This document shows, piece after piece, positions 47,448-56,659 of a DNA stretch of 64,000 nucleotides. Origin of the DNA: Adenanthera pavonina (lineage: Eukaryota; Streptophyta; Magnoliopsida; Fabales; Fabaceae); assembly GCA_026686845.1 (NCBI GenBank), contig JAIVEN010000002.1, positions 34,365,001 to 34,429,000 on the forward strand. The letters are read 5' to 3'. Positions within the stretch are counted from its first letter, which is position 1. Every line of letters begins with the position of its first letter. The notes under the pieces are model-generated. The model worked only from the letters and a program-made list of their open reading frames with translations, ran no database searches and was not told the DNA's origin. The position numbers and the translations under genes are program-made.

Positions 47448-48880
47448 ACATTGTTTTGCAGGTCTGTCTCAAAGCTAAGAAAAGCAACAAATGGTATATG
47501 GACAGTGCCTGCTCAAGTCACATGACAGGTGATAAGGAGAAGTTCATCACCCTGAGAGACAAGAAAGGAGGAAAGGTGACCTTTGGAGGTGACCAATATG
47601 GCAAAATCATTGGTATTGGAATTGTGGGTAAAAATCCAGAAACATCCATTGAAGAGGTGCTGTTTGTGATTGGACTCAACCACAACCTGCTAAGCGTGAG
47701 TCAGACCTGTGACAAAGGAAACTGGGTGCTGTTTGACTCAAAGTTTTGCCTGGTCATCAGAAAAAGTGATCACAAAGTTATCCTCAAAGCTCAAAGGGAT
47801 GGTAACTGCTATACTATTGATCTTGATGAACTTCCTCCCTTAGATTCTGTATGCTTAATTAGTCAGAATAATGATAGTTGGCTATGGCATAGAAGATTAG
47901 CTCATGTGAACATGAATCAACTGTCTAAACTAATTAAAAATGAGCTAGTAACTGGTCTACCAAAAATATCTTTTGAAAAGGATAAAGAATGTGATGCATG
48001 CTTAAGAGGAAAACAAACCAAATCATCATTTAAATCTAAAAATGTAGTTACCACAACTAGACCACTTGAATTGTTGCATATGGACTTAATTGGACCATCT
48101 AGGGTGAAAAGTCTTGGTGGTAATCTGTATGTGCTTGTAATTGTTGATGATTACTCTAGATTTACTTGGACATTATTTCTTTCCTCCAAAAGTGATACCT
48201 TTGATGCATTTGCAACCTTAGCCAAGAAAGTGCAAAATGAGAAAGGTATTTCTATTGTGTCTATCAGGTCAGACCATGGAGGAGAATTTGAAAATGCATA
48301 CTTCCTGGAGTACTGCAATGAGCATGGGATTGATCACAACTTCTCAGCACCAAGAACTCCTCAACAAAATGGAGTAGTAGAAAGGAAGAATAGAACTATT
48401 GGAGAGATGGCCAGAGCTATGCTAAACGAGAAGGAACTCTCCCAAGTATTCTGGGCTGATGCAGTAAATACAGCAAGTTACATCATAAACAGAGCTTACA
48501 TCAGACCAATCCTTGGGAAGACTCCATATGAGCTGTACAAGGGAAGAAAGCCAAATCTGTCACACCTCCATGTGTTCGGGTGCAAATGCTTCATTCACAA
48601 CAATGGTAAAGAAAATCTAGGTAAATTTGATGCCAAATCCGATGAAGGTATATTTCTGGGTTATTCTAGTAGGAGTAAGGCATATAGAATTTATAATAAA
48701 AGATCAAATGTAATAGAAGAATCTGTACATGTGGTTTTCATTGAAAATGAAACTGTTTCAAAACATACTATCAATGAGGATGATCTTACCTTCAATTTTG
48801 AAAAACTAGGAATTTCTGATAAGAGTAAAACTGAACCTCCAAAGATATCTGAATCTGTTAATATAGAGGAAGATATCTAG
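47435..48880 (+). CDS. pol: Pol of element E, protease-integrase part, ended by a premature stop
   Basis: The frame is open from 47435 and has no ATG near its start, so pol must be made by frameshifting, splicing or another route. Protease: WYMDSACSSHM at about 47492-47524, with the Asp-Ser-Ala catalytic triplet. Integrase: HHCC-type zinc finger (WHRRLAH near 47885, CDACLRGK near 47993), then catalytic D in MDLIGP near 48080, D in SDHGGEFEN near 48270 and E in NGVVERKN near 48370. TAG at 48878-48880 stands where B and D have CAG, in the acidic linker between integrase and RT. It would remove RT and RNase H. Confidence 0.93.
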   Translation, partial: KENVNIVLQVCLKAKKSNKWYMDSACSSHMTGDKEKFITLRDKKGGKVTFGGDQYGKIIGIGIVGKNPETSIEEVLFVIGLNHNLLSVSQTCDKGNWVLFDSKFCLVIRKSDHKVILKAQRDGNCYTIDLDELPPLDSVCLISQNNDSWLWHRRLAHVNMNQLSKLIKNELVTGLPKISFEKDKECDACLRGKQTKSSFKSKNVVTTTRPLELLHMDLIGPSRVKSLGGNLYVLVIVDDYSRFTWTLFLSSKSDTFDAFATLAKKVQNEKGISIVSIRSDHGGEFENAYFLEYCNEHGIDHNFSAPRTPQQNGVVERKNRTIGEMARAMLNEKELSQVFWADAVNTASYIINRAYIRPILGKTPYELYKGRKPNLSHLHVFGCKCFIHNNGKENLGKFDAKSDEGIFLGYSSRSKAYRIYNKRSNVIEESVHVVFIENETVSKHTINEDDLTFNFEKLGISDKSKTEPPKISESVNIEEDI

Positions 48881-50587
48881 GAGCAAGAGTTTGATGAAGA
48901 AAACAATGAGGAAACATCTCAAGAACTTCCTAGAGCTTGGAGATATCAAAGGAATCATCCTGTTGATCAAGTAATAGGGAATGTTCTAGAGAGAGTCAAA
49001 ACCAGAAAACAGTTAAGAGAACAGATGCTCAACTGTGCTTTCATTTCTCAAATAGAACCCAAATGTACTGAAGAGGCCTTAACTGATGATTACTGGATTT
49101 TGGCTTTGCAAGATGAATTAAATCAATTTGAAAGAAATCAAGTTTGGGATTTAGTGTCTAGACCCAAAAATCATCCTGTTATTGGTACCAAATGGGTTTT
49201 CAGAAATAAACTTGATGAATCTGGAACAATAATCAGAAATAAAGCTAGACTAGTTGCTAAAGGGTATAATCAAGAAGAAGGTATTGATTTTGAAGAAACT
49301 TTTGCACCAGTAGCTAGATTAGAAGCTATAAGAATACTACTGGCATATGCATCCATGAAAAATATTTTATTATATCAAATGGATGTAAAAAGTGCTTTTC
49401 TGAATGGATATATCATGGAAGAGGTTTATGTTGATCAACCTCCAGGTTTTGAGGACTCTACAAAACCAAACCATGTTTATAAACTGAAGAAAGCTCTCTA
49501 TGGTTTAAAACAGGCCCCTAGAGCATGGTATGAGAGACTGAGCAATTTTCTAACTGAAAAGGGGTTTAACAGAGGCAAAGTTGACACAACCTTATTTACT
49601 AAGAAAGAAAATAAAGATTTACTAATTGTTCAAATCTATGTTGATGATATTATTTTTGGTGCTACTAATGAGGTTCTTTGCAAGGAATTTTCTAAGTTAA
49701 TGCAGGGAGAATTCGAGATGTCTATGATGGGTGAACTCAATTTCTTCCTTGGATTGCAAATCAGACAGCTAAATAATGGTATCTTCCTCAGTCAATCCAA
49801 GTATCTAAAGGAGCTGTTAAAGAAGTTTGGTATGGAGAATGCCAAGCCAATGGGAACACCTATGGCTACTGCAACCAAACTGGACATGGATGAGAATGGG
49901 AAGATGTTTGACATTACTCAGTACAGAAGAATGATCGGATCTCTGCTGTACCTAACTGCCAGCAGACCTGACATTATGTTCAGTGTCTGCATGTGTGCAA
50001 GGTTCCAATCATGCCCCAAAGAAACCCATGCAACAGCTGTGAAAAGAATTTTTAGATATCTTATTGGAACATCACAGATGGGTCTTTGGTATCCAAAAGG
50101 CAATGGAGAAGATCTCAAAGGATACACTGATGCTGATTTTGCAGGATCCAAAACTGACAGAAAAAGCACAAGTGGAACCTGTCAGTTTCTTGGAGGATCC
50201 CTGGTCTCATGGTTCAGCAAACAGCAAAACAGTGTGGCCTTATCCACTGCAGAAGCTGAGTATGTTGCAGCTGGAAGCTGTTGTGCCCAAGTCATCTGGA
50301 TGAAACAGCAGCTTGAAGATCTTGAGGTTAAAATGAAAGAGACACCAATCATGTGTGACAACCAAAGTGCTATAAATATCACCAAGAATCCTGTCATGCA
50401 TTCGAGGACTAAACATATTGAAGTTAGGCACCACTTCATAAGAGATCACGTTCTGAAAGGAGAAGTTAGATTGGAGTACATCCCAACAGAGGATCAAGTT
50501 GCTGATATACTCACAAAGCCTCTATCAGAAGACAGACACTGCAAAATAAGGAGGGAATTGGGAATGGTAAATCCCAATGAATTGTAA
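48881..50587 (+). CDS. pol: Pol of element E, RT and RNase H part (in frame after the stop)
   Basis: Same frame as the upstream pol part and open to its natural stop at 50585-50587. RT blocks: NKARLVAKGYNQEEGIDFEETFAP near 49240-49310, QMDVKSAFLNGY near 49375-49410, YGLKQAPRAWYERL near 49500-49540 and the catalytic YVDDIIFGATN near 49635-49670. RNase H: YTDADFAGSK near 50124, STAEAEYVAAG near 50242, CDNQSAINI near 50357. Without readthrough of TAG 48878 this part would not be made, so this copy probably depends on RT from other copies. The lesion is one C-to-T change. Confidence 0.93.
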   Translation, partial: EQEFDEENNEETSQELPRAWRYQRNHPVDQVIGNVLERVKTRKQLREQMLNCAFISQIEPKCTEEALTDDYWILALQDELNQFERNQVWDLVSRPKNHPVIGTKWVFRNKLDESGTIIRNKARLVAKGYNQEEGIDFEETFAPVARLEAIRILLAYASMKNILLYQMDVKSAFLNGYIMEEVYVDQPPGFEDSTKPNHVYKLKKALYGLKQAPRAWYERLSNFLTEKGFNRGKVDTTLFTKKENKDLLIVQIYVDDIIFGATNEVLCKEFSKLMQGEFEMSMMGELNFFLGLQIRQLNNGIFLSQSKYLKELLKKFGMENAKPMGTPMATATKLDMDENGKMFDITQYRRMIGSLLYLTASRPDIMFSVCMCARFQSCPKETHATAVKRIFRYLIGTSQMGLWYPKGNGEDLKGYTDADFAGSKTDRKSTSGTCQFLGGSLVSWFSKQQNSVALSTAEAEYVAAGSCCAQVIWMKQQLEDLEVKMKETPIMCDNQSAINITKNPVMHSRTKHIEVRHHFIRDHVLKGEVRLEYIPTEDQVADILTKPLSEDRHCKIRRELGMVNPNEL

Positions 50588-51611
50588 GTCATTTCTGTGC
50601 AAGTCTGTCTTTAGAACTTTTAATATTAGAATAAATTCTAACTTGAGCATCGGAGTATGTTTTAGTATAGTTTCAGGTGCTCCTTGTGAAAATCAATGGC
50701 TAAAAGTTTGAAAGATTGGAGCACTCCAGATTGGAACAACCAGAAAATGAAGAGAATGATAATTATTCTGAGTTCTGGATCCATTCTGTAAGTTTTTAAA
50801 GTTGAAATTTGTATGTTGTTTGAATACTAGAAAAATCTCTTTGATAATCTATGTTTTTTAACTAGTCAACGTGGTCAACATTCGAATTTTGGTTGACTAA
50901 CAGACGAACTTTGGCCTGTTATGTCTTGGAACAGTTCTCGGTTATGCCTCGAAATTCGTCTGTTGATGCTTGAAAGTTTGAATTTTCAAAGACAAAAAAA
51001 AATATATATATATATATATATATTTTCAACGTCATAGTTGTTCATCATTGCTATATGAAGCATTACTTCTTAACATACGAATGTTGAACAATCTTGACAA
51101 AAGTTGAAAAATTCGAATTGTCAAGCTCAAAATTCGTCTGTTGAACCATGTTCTTGTTGATTGTATCACTGAAAGATGAAGTTCTGAATGCTTAATTCGT
51201 CTATTGACTGTTGATTTGATTATTGTCTGCCTTTTTCTTTTCAACATTCGAATTTTGTTGGAACAAAATTCGTCTGATGTGCTTGTATTGTTTGTTTCAA
51301 GCCATTGTCAGACGAACTTTCAAGATGAAAATTCGTCTGTCAGTAAGCTGCGCTGAACGGTTTAACTTGTAACTGCCCGAAGTTCAAATTTTGACCTCTC
51401 AAAATTCGTCTGTCAGACGGTTACACACGTTAAATGCGTCAGTTTTCCACAGAACAGACGCAACCCTATTTGTAACCTCTCTAAGTCTGTTCTGATTCTC
51501 TCTTCAATCCTCTTAACTTCTGTCCAAAAACCGTCTTTTTCCACCGATTAAACTTCCTTTCGCATCATATAAACCCATTCTCAGCCACATTCTGCTTCAT
51601 TCAACCGAGAA
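50588..51611 (+). promoter_or_regulatory. Pol-ORF2 spacer of element E with motif array and TATA box
   Basis: The spacer repeats the U3 sites in mostly the opposite orientation: TTCGAA/TTCGTCTG pairs at 51112/51133 and 51247/51269, and a TTCAAA variant at 51383/51405. Read on the minus strand, CAGACGAA precedes TTCGAA by 23, 24 and 24 bp. Other sites lie at 50881/50901, 50955, 51309 and 51332. AACGG occurs near 51356. TATAAA (51568-51573) lies 44 bp before the ATG of ORF2. A TA dinucleotide run (about 51002-51022) interrupts the array. I interpret it as a candidate separate promoter for ORF2. Confidence 0.6.
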
Positions 51612-53783
51612 ATGGCAAGAGTTAAAATTCCTGGAACAGGAAAAGCTGTGGCCCGTCCGAAAAGGAATGTTAAATCACAATATGCTACCAAAGAAGGAGA
51701 GAAATCAAAGAGAAAAGCCGAACCCAGTAAAGCTACTCCCTCTAAACGCCAGAAATCTTCATCCAAAGCAGAATCCCAGAAATCTGGCCCCTCCTCTTCA
51801 AAAAGTGCAGAACCGTCTGCTCCTGCTGCTGCCTCTTCTGCCTCTTCCAGTACTGAATCTGGAGAGTTTGAATTGACTACACTACCACTATGGAGCACTC
51901 CTGAGATTCAAGAAGAGTACACTACCAAGTTTTCCAACAAAAAGGTAATCAAGCCTCATTGTGTGAATGTGGAACAATTTCTGATTTCCAACAATTTTGA
52001 TGCTGCTATATGGTTGTTAAGATATAAAAATTTGTTGGAAATTGCTGAAAGATATGATGATGAAGTAGTGAAGACTTGGTATGCGTCTCTTAAGTATAAC
52101 AGCAAGAAGATGAAATGGGAGGTCACCTTGAGATCAAGGACCATTTGGCTTGCTGATGAAACATTCAATGAGGTGTTAGAAATCCCAGGACAAGATAGGC
52201 TAAAAGTTGACTTAACAGCCCCTGGGTATATGGATGAGGCAAGCACAGCAGATGAAGAAGGTGGATCCTTTCTGTACTACAAGGAGAGCACCATTTTGGA
52301 CACCTTATTCAGGAGAAGGGAGAACAGGCCAACAATAAATCTGTTGAAGCCCACAGACCTAAGTGTACAAGTCAGAATCCTGCACTACATAGTGTCAAGG
52401 ATCATTTTCAACAAGGGTGGTAGCTTCAATCTGATAACAAGGGCAGAGGCTCATGTGATGACTGCTATCATTCGTGGGAAGCTGATCAATATGGGTCATA
52501 TCATCCTTCAGCGAATGATAAAGGCAAGGGATCAGAGGAAGGATTCCACACTCCCCTATGCTGCAATTGTTTCAAGAATCCTGCAGCATGCTAGGATTCA
52601 GCACATTGAGAAAGGGAAAGGGAAACTCACTGAGGCATTCAAGGAGGAGGAACTGCAAAGAATGGGCATTGAGAAAGATGAAGGACGATGGGTTGGAAAG
52701 GGAGCAGGAAAAACTGAAGACCTGTTCTTTGTCCCTGATGCATCCCTCCAACAAGAAGGCACTTCTGAGGCCCCTGAAAGATCCTTACCTCAGCCTTCCC
52801 AGACAATTCCATCTCCCTCCAGGCCTACTCACCCTCCTTCCACTCCCTCCTCACGAGCCAAGCCAACTAAGATCACTGAGTTGTTTGACAGTCTGTCAAC
52901 ACTCATTCTCAGCATTAAAGATGAGCAAAATGCCAAATTTGCTCATCTACAAGATCAGATCCATCAGTTGGCAGTGAATATGAAGGTAGTGGCTGATGCA
53001 TATGAAGAGATAAGAAATGCAATTCCTACCACTTCAGCTCCACCTCAGCCTGGTGTCCCTGAGCCTACTCTGTCTCCATCCCCTGTGCCTCCAAGTCCCT
53101 TTGAGATTGCCTCCTCTGACCATGATACTGATATGGATGGTGATGGTGCTATGAAAACACCAAGTCCTGGTCCACCCTTGGACTATGGATTAGAAGGAGA
53201 AGGTCTTCAAGAATCAAGCCCTCTTGAGCCAATGCAAGAAGATGCTCTGGATTCAATTCTGTCCATTCAAGAATCAGAGCAAGTTGAAAGACTGGTTGAA
53301 GCCATTTCAACCTCTTCTGTGCCAGAAGGAGCAAGCAATGTGGAAAGGAGCATTGTGCCTGTTGTAGATTATCTTGCCATTGCTCACAATGCTCTGCTGC
53401 TAGCTCAAAGGAGAAGGCTGGAAGAAATGTTTCCTCCTGCTGAACCACCTTCTCAATCTATTGCTGCTTATGGGCTTTCAGAGCACCAAAGAGCTCAACT
53501 AGCTCTTTCTAGGCAGGAAATGCAAGTACTGCTTGAGGTCTCTGATGATGATGAAGAACCTGCTGAGCCCCCTGCACCAGTTCAGCCAGAGATTCCTTTT
53601 GCTCCTGTCCCCCTTCGTGCTGTTCCTATCACTCAGATACCTCCTCCAATGGACTTTGTTGGACTTCCTGATGATGCCAAAAAGGGGGAGAAGATAAAGC
53701 AAACTGGGACCAAGCAAGCTGGAAAATCTGCTGAGCCATCTGGAAAAGGAAAGACTTACAGCAAGAAGCCAAAGAAGAAGTGA
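51612..53783 (+). CDS. ORF2 of element E (723 aa, intact; env-like position)
   Basis: The ATG at 51612 has a favourable context (G at -3, G at +4). Residues 1-60 are rich in Lys/Arg/Ser/Pro (RPKRNVKSQYATKEGEKSKRK), like a nuclear signal. Residues about 90-370 resemble the plant 'putative plant transposon protein' family: FLISNNFDAAIWLLRYKNL, IWLADETFNEVLEIPG, VRILHYIVSRIIFNKGG, HIILQRMIKARDQRK. About 425-475 is heptad-like (ELFDSLSTLILSIKDEQNAKF). A proline/acidic region and a Lys-rich tail (KTYSKKPKKK) end it. I see no signal peptide or long hydrophobic segment, so an envelope role is unlikely here; a nuclear DNA- or RNA-binding role is more plausible. It has its own upstream TATA box and motif array. 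Function unproven. Confidence 0.85.
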   Translation: MARVKIPGTGKAVARPKRNVKSQYATKEGEKSKRKAEPSKATPSKRQKSSSKAESQKSGPSSSKSAEPSAPAAASSASSSTESGEFELTTLPLWSTPEIQEEYTTKFSNKKVIKPHCVNVEQFLISNNFDAAIWLLRYKNLLEIAERYDDEVVKTWYASLKYNSKKMKWEVTLRSRTIWLADETFNEVLEIPGQDRLKVDLTAPGYMDEASTADEEGGSFLYYKESTILDTLFRRRENRPTINLLKPTDLSVQVRILHYIVSRIIFNKGGSFNLITRAEAHVMTAIIRGKLINMGHIILQRMIKARDQRKDSTLPYAAIVSRILQHARIQHIEKGKGKLTEAFKEEELQRMGIEKDEGRWVGKGAGKTEDLFFVPDASLQQEGTSEAPERSLPQPSQTIPSPSRPTHPPSTPSSRAKPTKITELFDSLSTLILSIKDEQNAKFAHLQDQIHQLAVNMKVVADAYEEIRNAIPTTSAPPQPGVPEPTLSPSPVPPSPFEIASSDHDTDMDGDGAMKTPSPGPPLDYGLEGEGLQESSPLEPMQEDALDSILSIQESEQVERLVEAISTSSVPEGASNVERSIVPVVDYLAIAHNALLLAQRRRLEEMFPPAEPPSQSIAAYGLSEHQRAQLALSRQEMQVLLEVSDDDEEPAEPPAPVQPEIPFAPVPLRAVPITQIPPPMDFVGLPDDAKKGEKIKQTGTKQAGKSAEPSGKGKTYSKKPKKK

Positions 53784-54051
53784 TGACTTAGATCTTAGGC
53801 TGATTATTCTTGTTGTATCTTGTTTTATTTGGGTGTTTTGTATTTGGTTGTTTGATTTTAAGAACTACTCTTTAATTGGAATTTGTATTACAATAGTTTG
53901 GTGATATATAGTATGTTCTTGATTGCAATATTTTGGGCGTTAAATCTCTTCACTTAATCTGTTATTTTGATATCTTATGCATATGTTGAGGGGGAGCTTA
54001 TGAAAGCAAACCCAAGTACTAATCTAGTTTGTGAGTTGTTTTGTCATCATC

Positions 54052-54065
54052 AAAAAGGGGGAGAA
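54052..54065 (+). other. Polypurine tract of element E
   Basis: AAAAAGGGGGAGAA abuts the 3' LTR, after TTGTTTTGTCATCATC. Confidence 0.9.
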
Positions 54066-55790
54066 TGTTGATGAAAGAGTTTTGATGATTTTAAACCAAC
54101 ACTCAAGATCTTGGATTGAAGATATCAAAGGAGATCAAAGCTGTTCCAAGTGAAGATTTTCTGAGTATTTGCTGTTAGATCTCTTGTAGGATCTTTAGTT
54201 TTTGTTATGATTGGGTAAAAGGTTTTGATTTGAAGAAAAGATGTTTTCAAACTTTGATTTTATGTTAAATCCTTGAATATTTGAAAAACACCCACAAACA
54301 GACGAAGGTTAAAAGTTTAAACTAAACTGTCAAGTTAGAAATTCGAACTTGGCCTTTGGAAATTCGAATTTCGAGCTAAAACTGATTAAGTCTGAAGAGA
54401 TGGCTCTCTGTCAGACGAATTTTGGTGGTTCAAAATTCAAATTTTCATATAGTCTGAAAGAAGCCTTTCTGGTGACAGACGAACTTCACACTTCCAAAAT
54501 TCAAATTTCAAGTAAAATGAAGTTTGTGAAAACCAAAGAAATTCGTCTGAAACCATGACAAAGTGCATCTGAAATCAAAAGATATTCAGCTTGAAAAATG
54601 CTCTCTGACAGACGAATTTCGAGATTCCAACACTCGAATTTTCATATAAGTCTGAAAGAAGCTTCTTGACAACAGACGAACTTTGAGTCTTCAAAATTCG
54701 AATTTCAGACAAAACAAAACTTGAGAAAATAGAAGAAATTCGTCTGAAACTATGTTAAAGTTCATCTGAGATCAAGAATGAGTTAAGTCTCAAAATTGCT
54801 CTCTGACAGACGAATGTCACCCTTTCAAAATTCGAATTTCGAAGAAAGTAAACTACTGTGTCTCTTTATACGTTCAATGGACAGACGAATTTTGGATACC
54901 AAAATTCGAATTTCGAAGACACTGTAGCAAATTGAAAACACTGTTCACACTTAACCAAAAATCTTTCTTCTTGAAAATTCGTATGTCACATTGTGAAAAT
55001 GTTTTATAAGTTTCAAAATTCGAATTTCACTTCATGAACAGACGAACTTTGTGTTGTAACGTTGAAAGCTTTAACCTTCGGTTCCTTCGAAATTCGTCTG
55101 TTGACCAACCAAAATTCGAATTTCAGTATGTCAGAAACATTAAATGCGGTTGGTAAACGGATAGTTTTTCAGAGTAACCGTTGGATAACTTCCCCAACGG
55201 ATAGATTTAGTCTCTAACGGATATTTGAGACCTAAATCTATAAATACAACATCATTTGAAGTTGTGGGTAACGAATCAAACTTGTATATACCGAATTTCT
55301 GCTAAATCTTCTTCTCAAAAGCTTTTACCCTCTCAACTTCTAAACTTGTACTTAAACTTTCATATCTACTCTTTTCAAGAGAGTTATTTCATTGTAATCA
55401 ATCTACTCTTCATCTGGAAGATAGATTTACTTGTGAGGGGTATTCACAAGGGGATTGAGAAGCACACAGTGAAAGTGCTTGGAGAGTTTGAGAGAGCTCA
55501 GAAACAGAGCATACTCGTTGTACTGTGGCCTTAGCAAGAAGCCCATTGAAATTCTTGCTGTATAGTGGATAAATCTCAAGAGGTGTCTTGGGGACTGGAT
55601 GTAGGTCAAGTGGAAAGACCGAACCAGGATAAATTACTGAGTTTTCTTCTCCCTATCTTCACTTTTCAGCTTGCTCTGTTTTACGCATTATTTTCATTAT
55701 ACTGTGATATCTCCACTTACCTCACCTTGTGCAGAAAATTTTCAATCTTCCCAATTCACCCCCCCTCTTGGGAAGTCAGCCTTGCTAACA
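54066..55790 (+). repeat. 3' LTR of element E
   Basis: 1725 bp, collinear with 43868-45592 with about nine substitutions, all but one transitions, several in the CG of TTCGAA or GACGAA sites. TATAAATA at 55239-55246. Followed by TAAAT. Confidence 0.96.
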
Positions 55791-55795
55791 TAAAT

Positions 55796-56659
55796 AAGCA
55801 AGAGAAAGAAAAGAAAGCTGCTGATAAGGGCAAGAAGAAGATATCATACATCTCATCAATCTAAGGCAACAACTCAGATGAAGAAGAAGATGATGAAGAT
55901 GAAATTGCCAATATCTGCTTTATGGCACTTGCATCTGGAGAAACTCAAATCCTAACTAACAGTGATCATGAAGATGAGGTATATGAATCTGAACCTTCCT
56001 AATCTAAATTACTTGATGCATTTCATGAATTGCATACTGAATTCATTAAGACTGCTAAAGAGCTAAAACAGGCTAAGAAAAAGATTAACAAGTTAGAATC
56101 TTAGTGCAACATTTCTGACACTGCTTCTCTGCATAAAGATGAATATGCTTACTGTATATCATGTATTGAATTAAAGCAAACCAATGACTATCTGTTAAAA
56201 AGTATGTCTAGACTTACTAAGAGAAAAGATATGTTGTTTGCTTTAATGGGAAGTCATAGAATCACACAAGGAAAAGCTAGACTTGGCTATGATCCTTATG
56301 TAGTAAAAGAAAATATTAAAAAGAAAAATCAAAATCTGTATATGAGGCATTTTGTGCATGCTAATGGGCATAAAAAGAAAGATCATATTTTAAATCGTAT
56401 TGAATCCTATGATCAACCAAAATATGTGAAACAAAAATATTATCTGCATTGCTTTCTTCCTGCATCATAATCCAGCAATCCCTTTACCACCTGTCACTTC
56501 TGTAACAAGAAGGGACACATTTCTAGTTCATGTCCATTGAAGAAAAATGGACTTGACAGGAAGGTAAATTGGTTTCCCAAAGGTACACTTGTATCTAGGG
56601 AAAATGCCACTAACAAAAAAGGATCCAAGAAAATTTGGGTACCTAAAAAGAAACTCTGA
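55796..56659 (+). pseudogene. gag: gag of element D, 3' part
   Basis: Gag of D resumes with KQEKEKKAADKGKKK, directly after the TAAAT duplication. It keeps the acidic stretch and the second zinc knuckle CHFCNKKGHISSSC (about 56490-56532). Stops at 55861 (TAA for TGG), 56102 (TAG for CAG) and 56468 (TAA for CAA) break it. It ends at TGA 56657-56659, the same place relative to pol as in B and E. Confidence 0.88.

Larger units (their letters stand above)
43868..55790 (+). mobile_element. SIRE-like Ty1/copia element E, young and nearly intact
   Basis: E is 11,923 bp with target duplication TAAAT (43863-43867 and 55791-55795). Its LTRs are both 1725 bp; I count about nine substitutions and no indel between them, so insertion is recent. 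gag and ORF2 are open, and pol has one premature stop. It sits inside gag of D, which continues at 55796. It is the reference copy for this window. Confidence 0.97.

Noticed and set aside
47420..47450. Classical -1 ribosomal slippery heptamer at the gag-pol overlap
   Set aside because: I checked the overlap in E and B; no in-frame X-XXY-YYZ site is present, so I list frameshifting only as one alternative.
51612..53783. ORF2 as a retroviral-type envelope glycoprotein
   Set aside because: Position after pol fits the env-like label of SIRE elements, but I see no signal peptide, long hydrophobic segment or cysteine-rich ectodomain.
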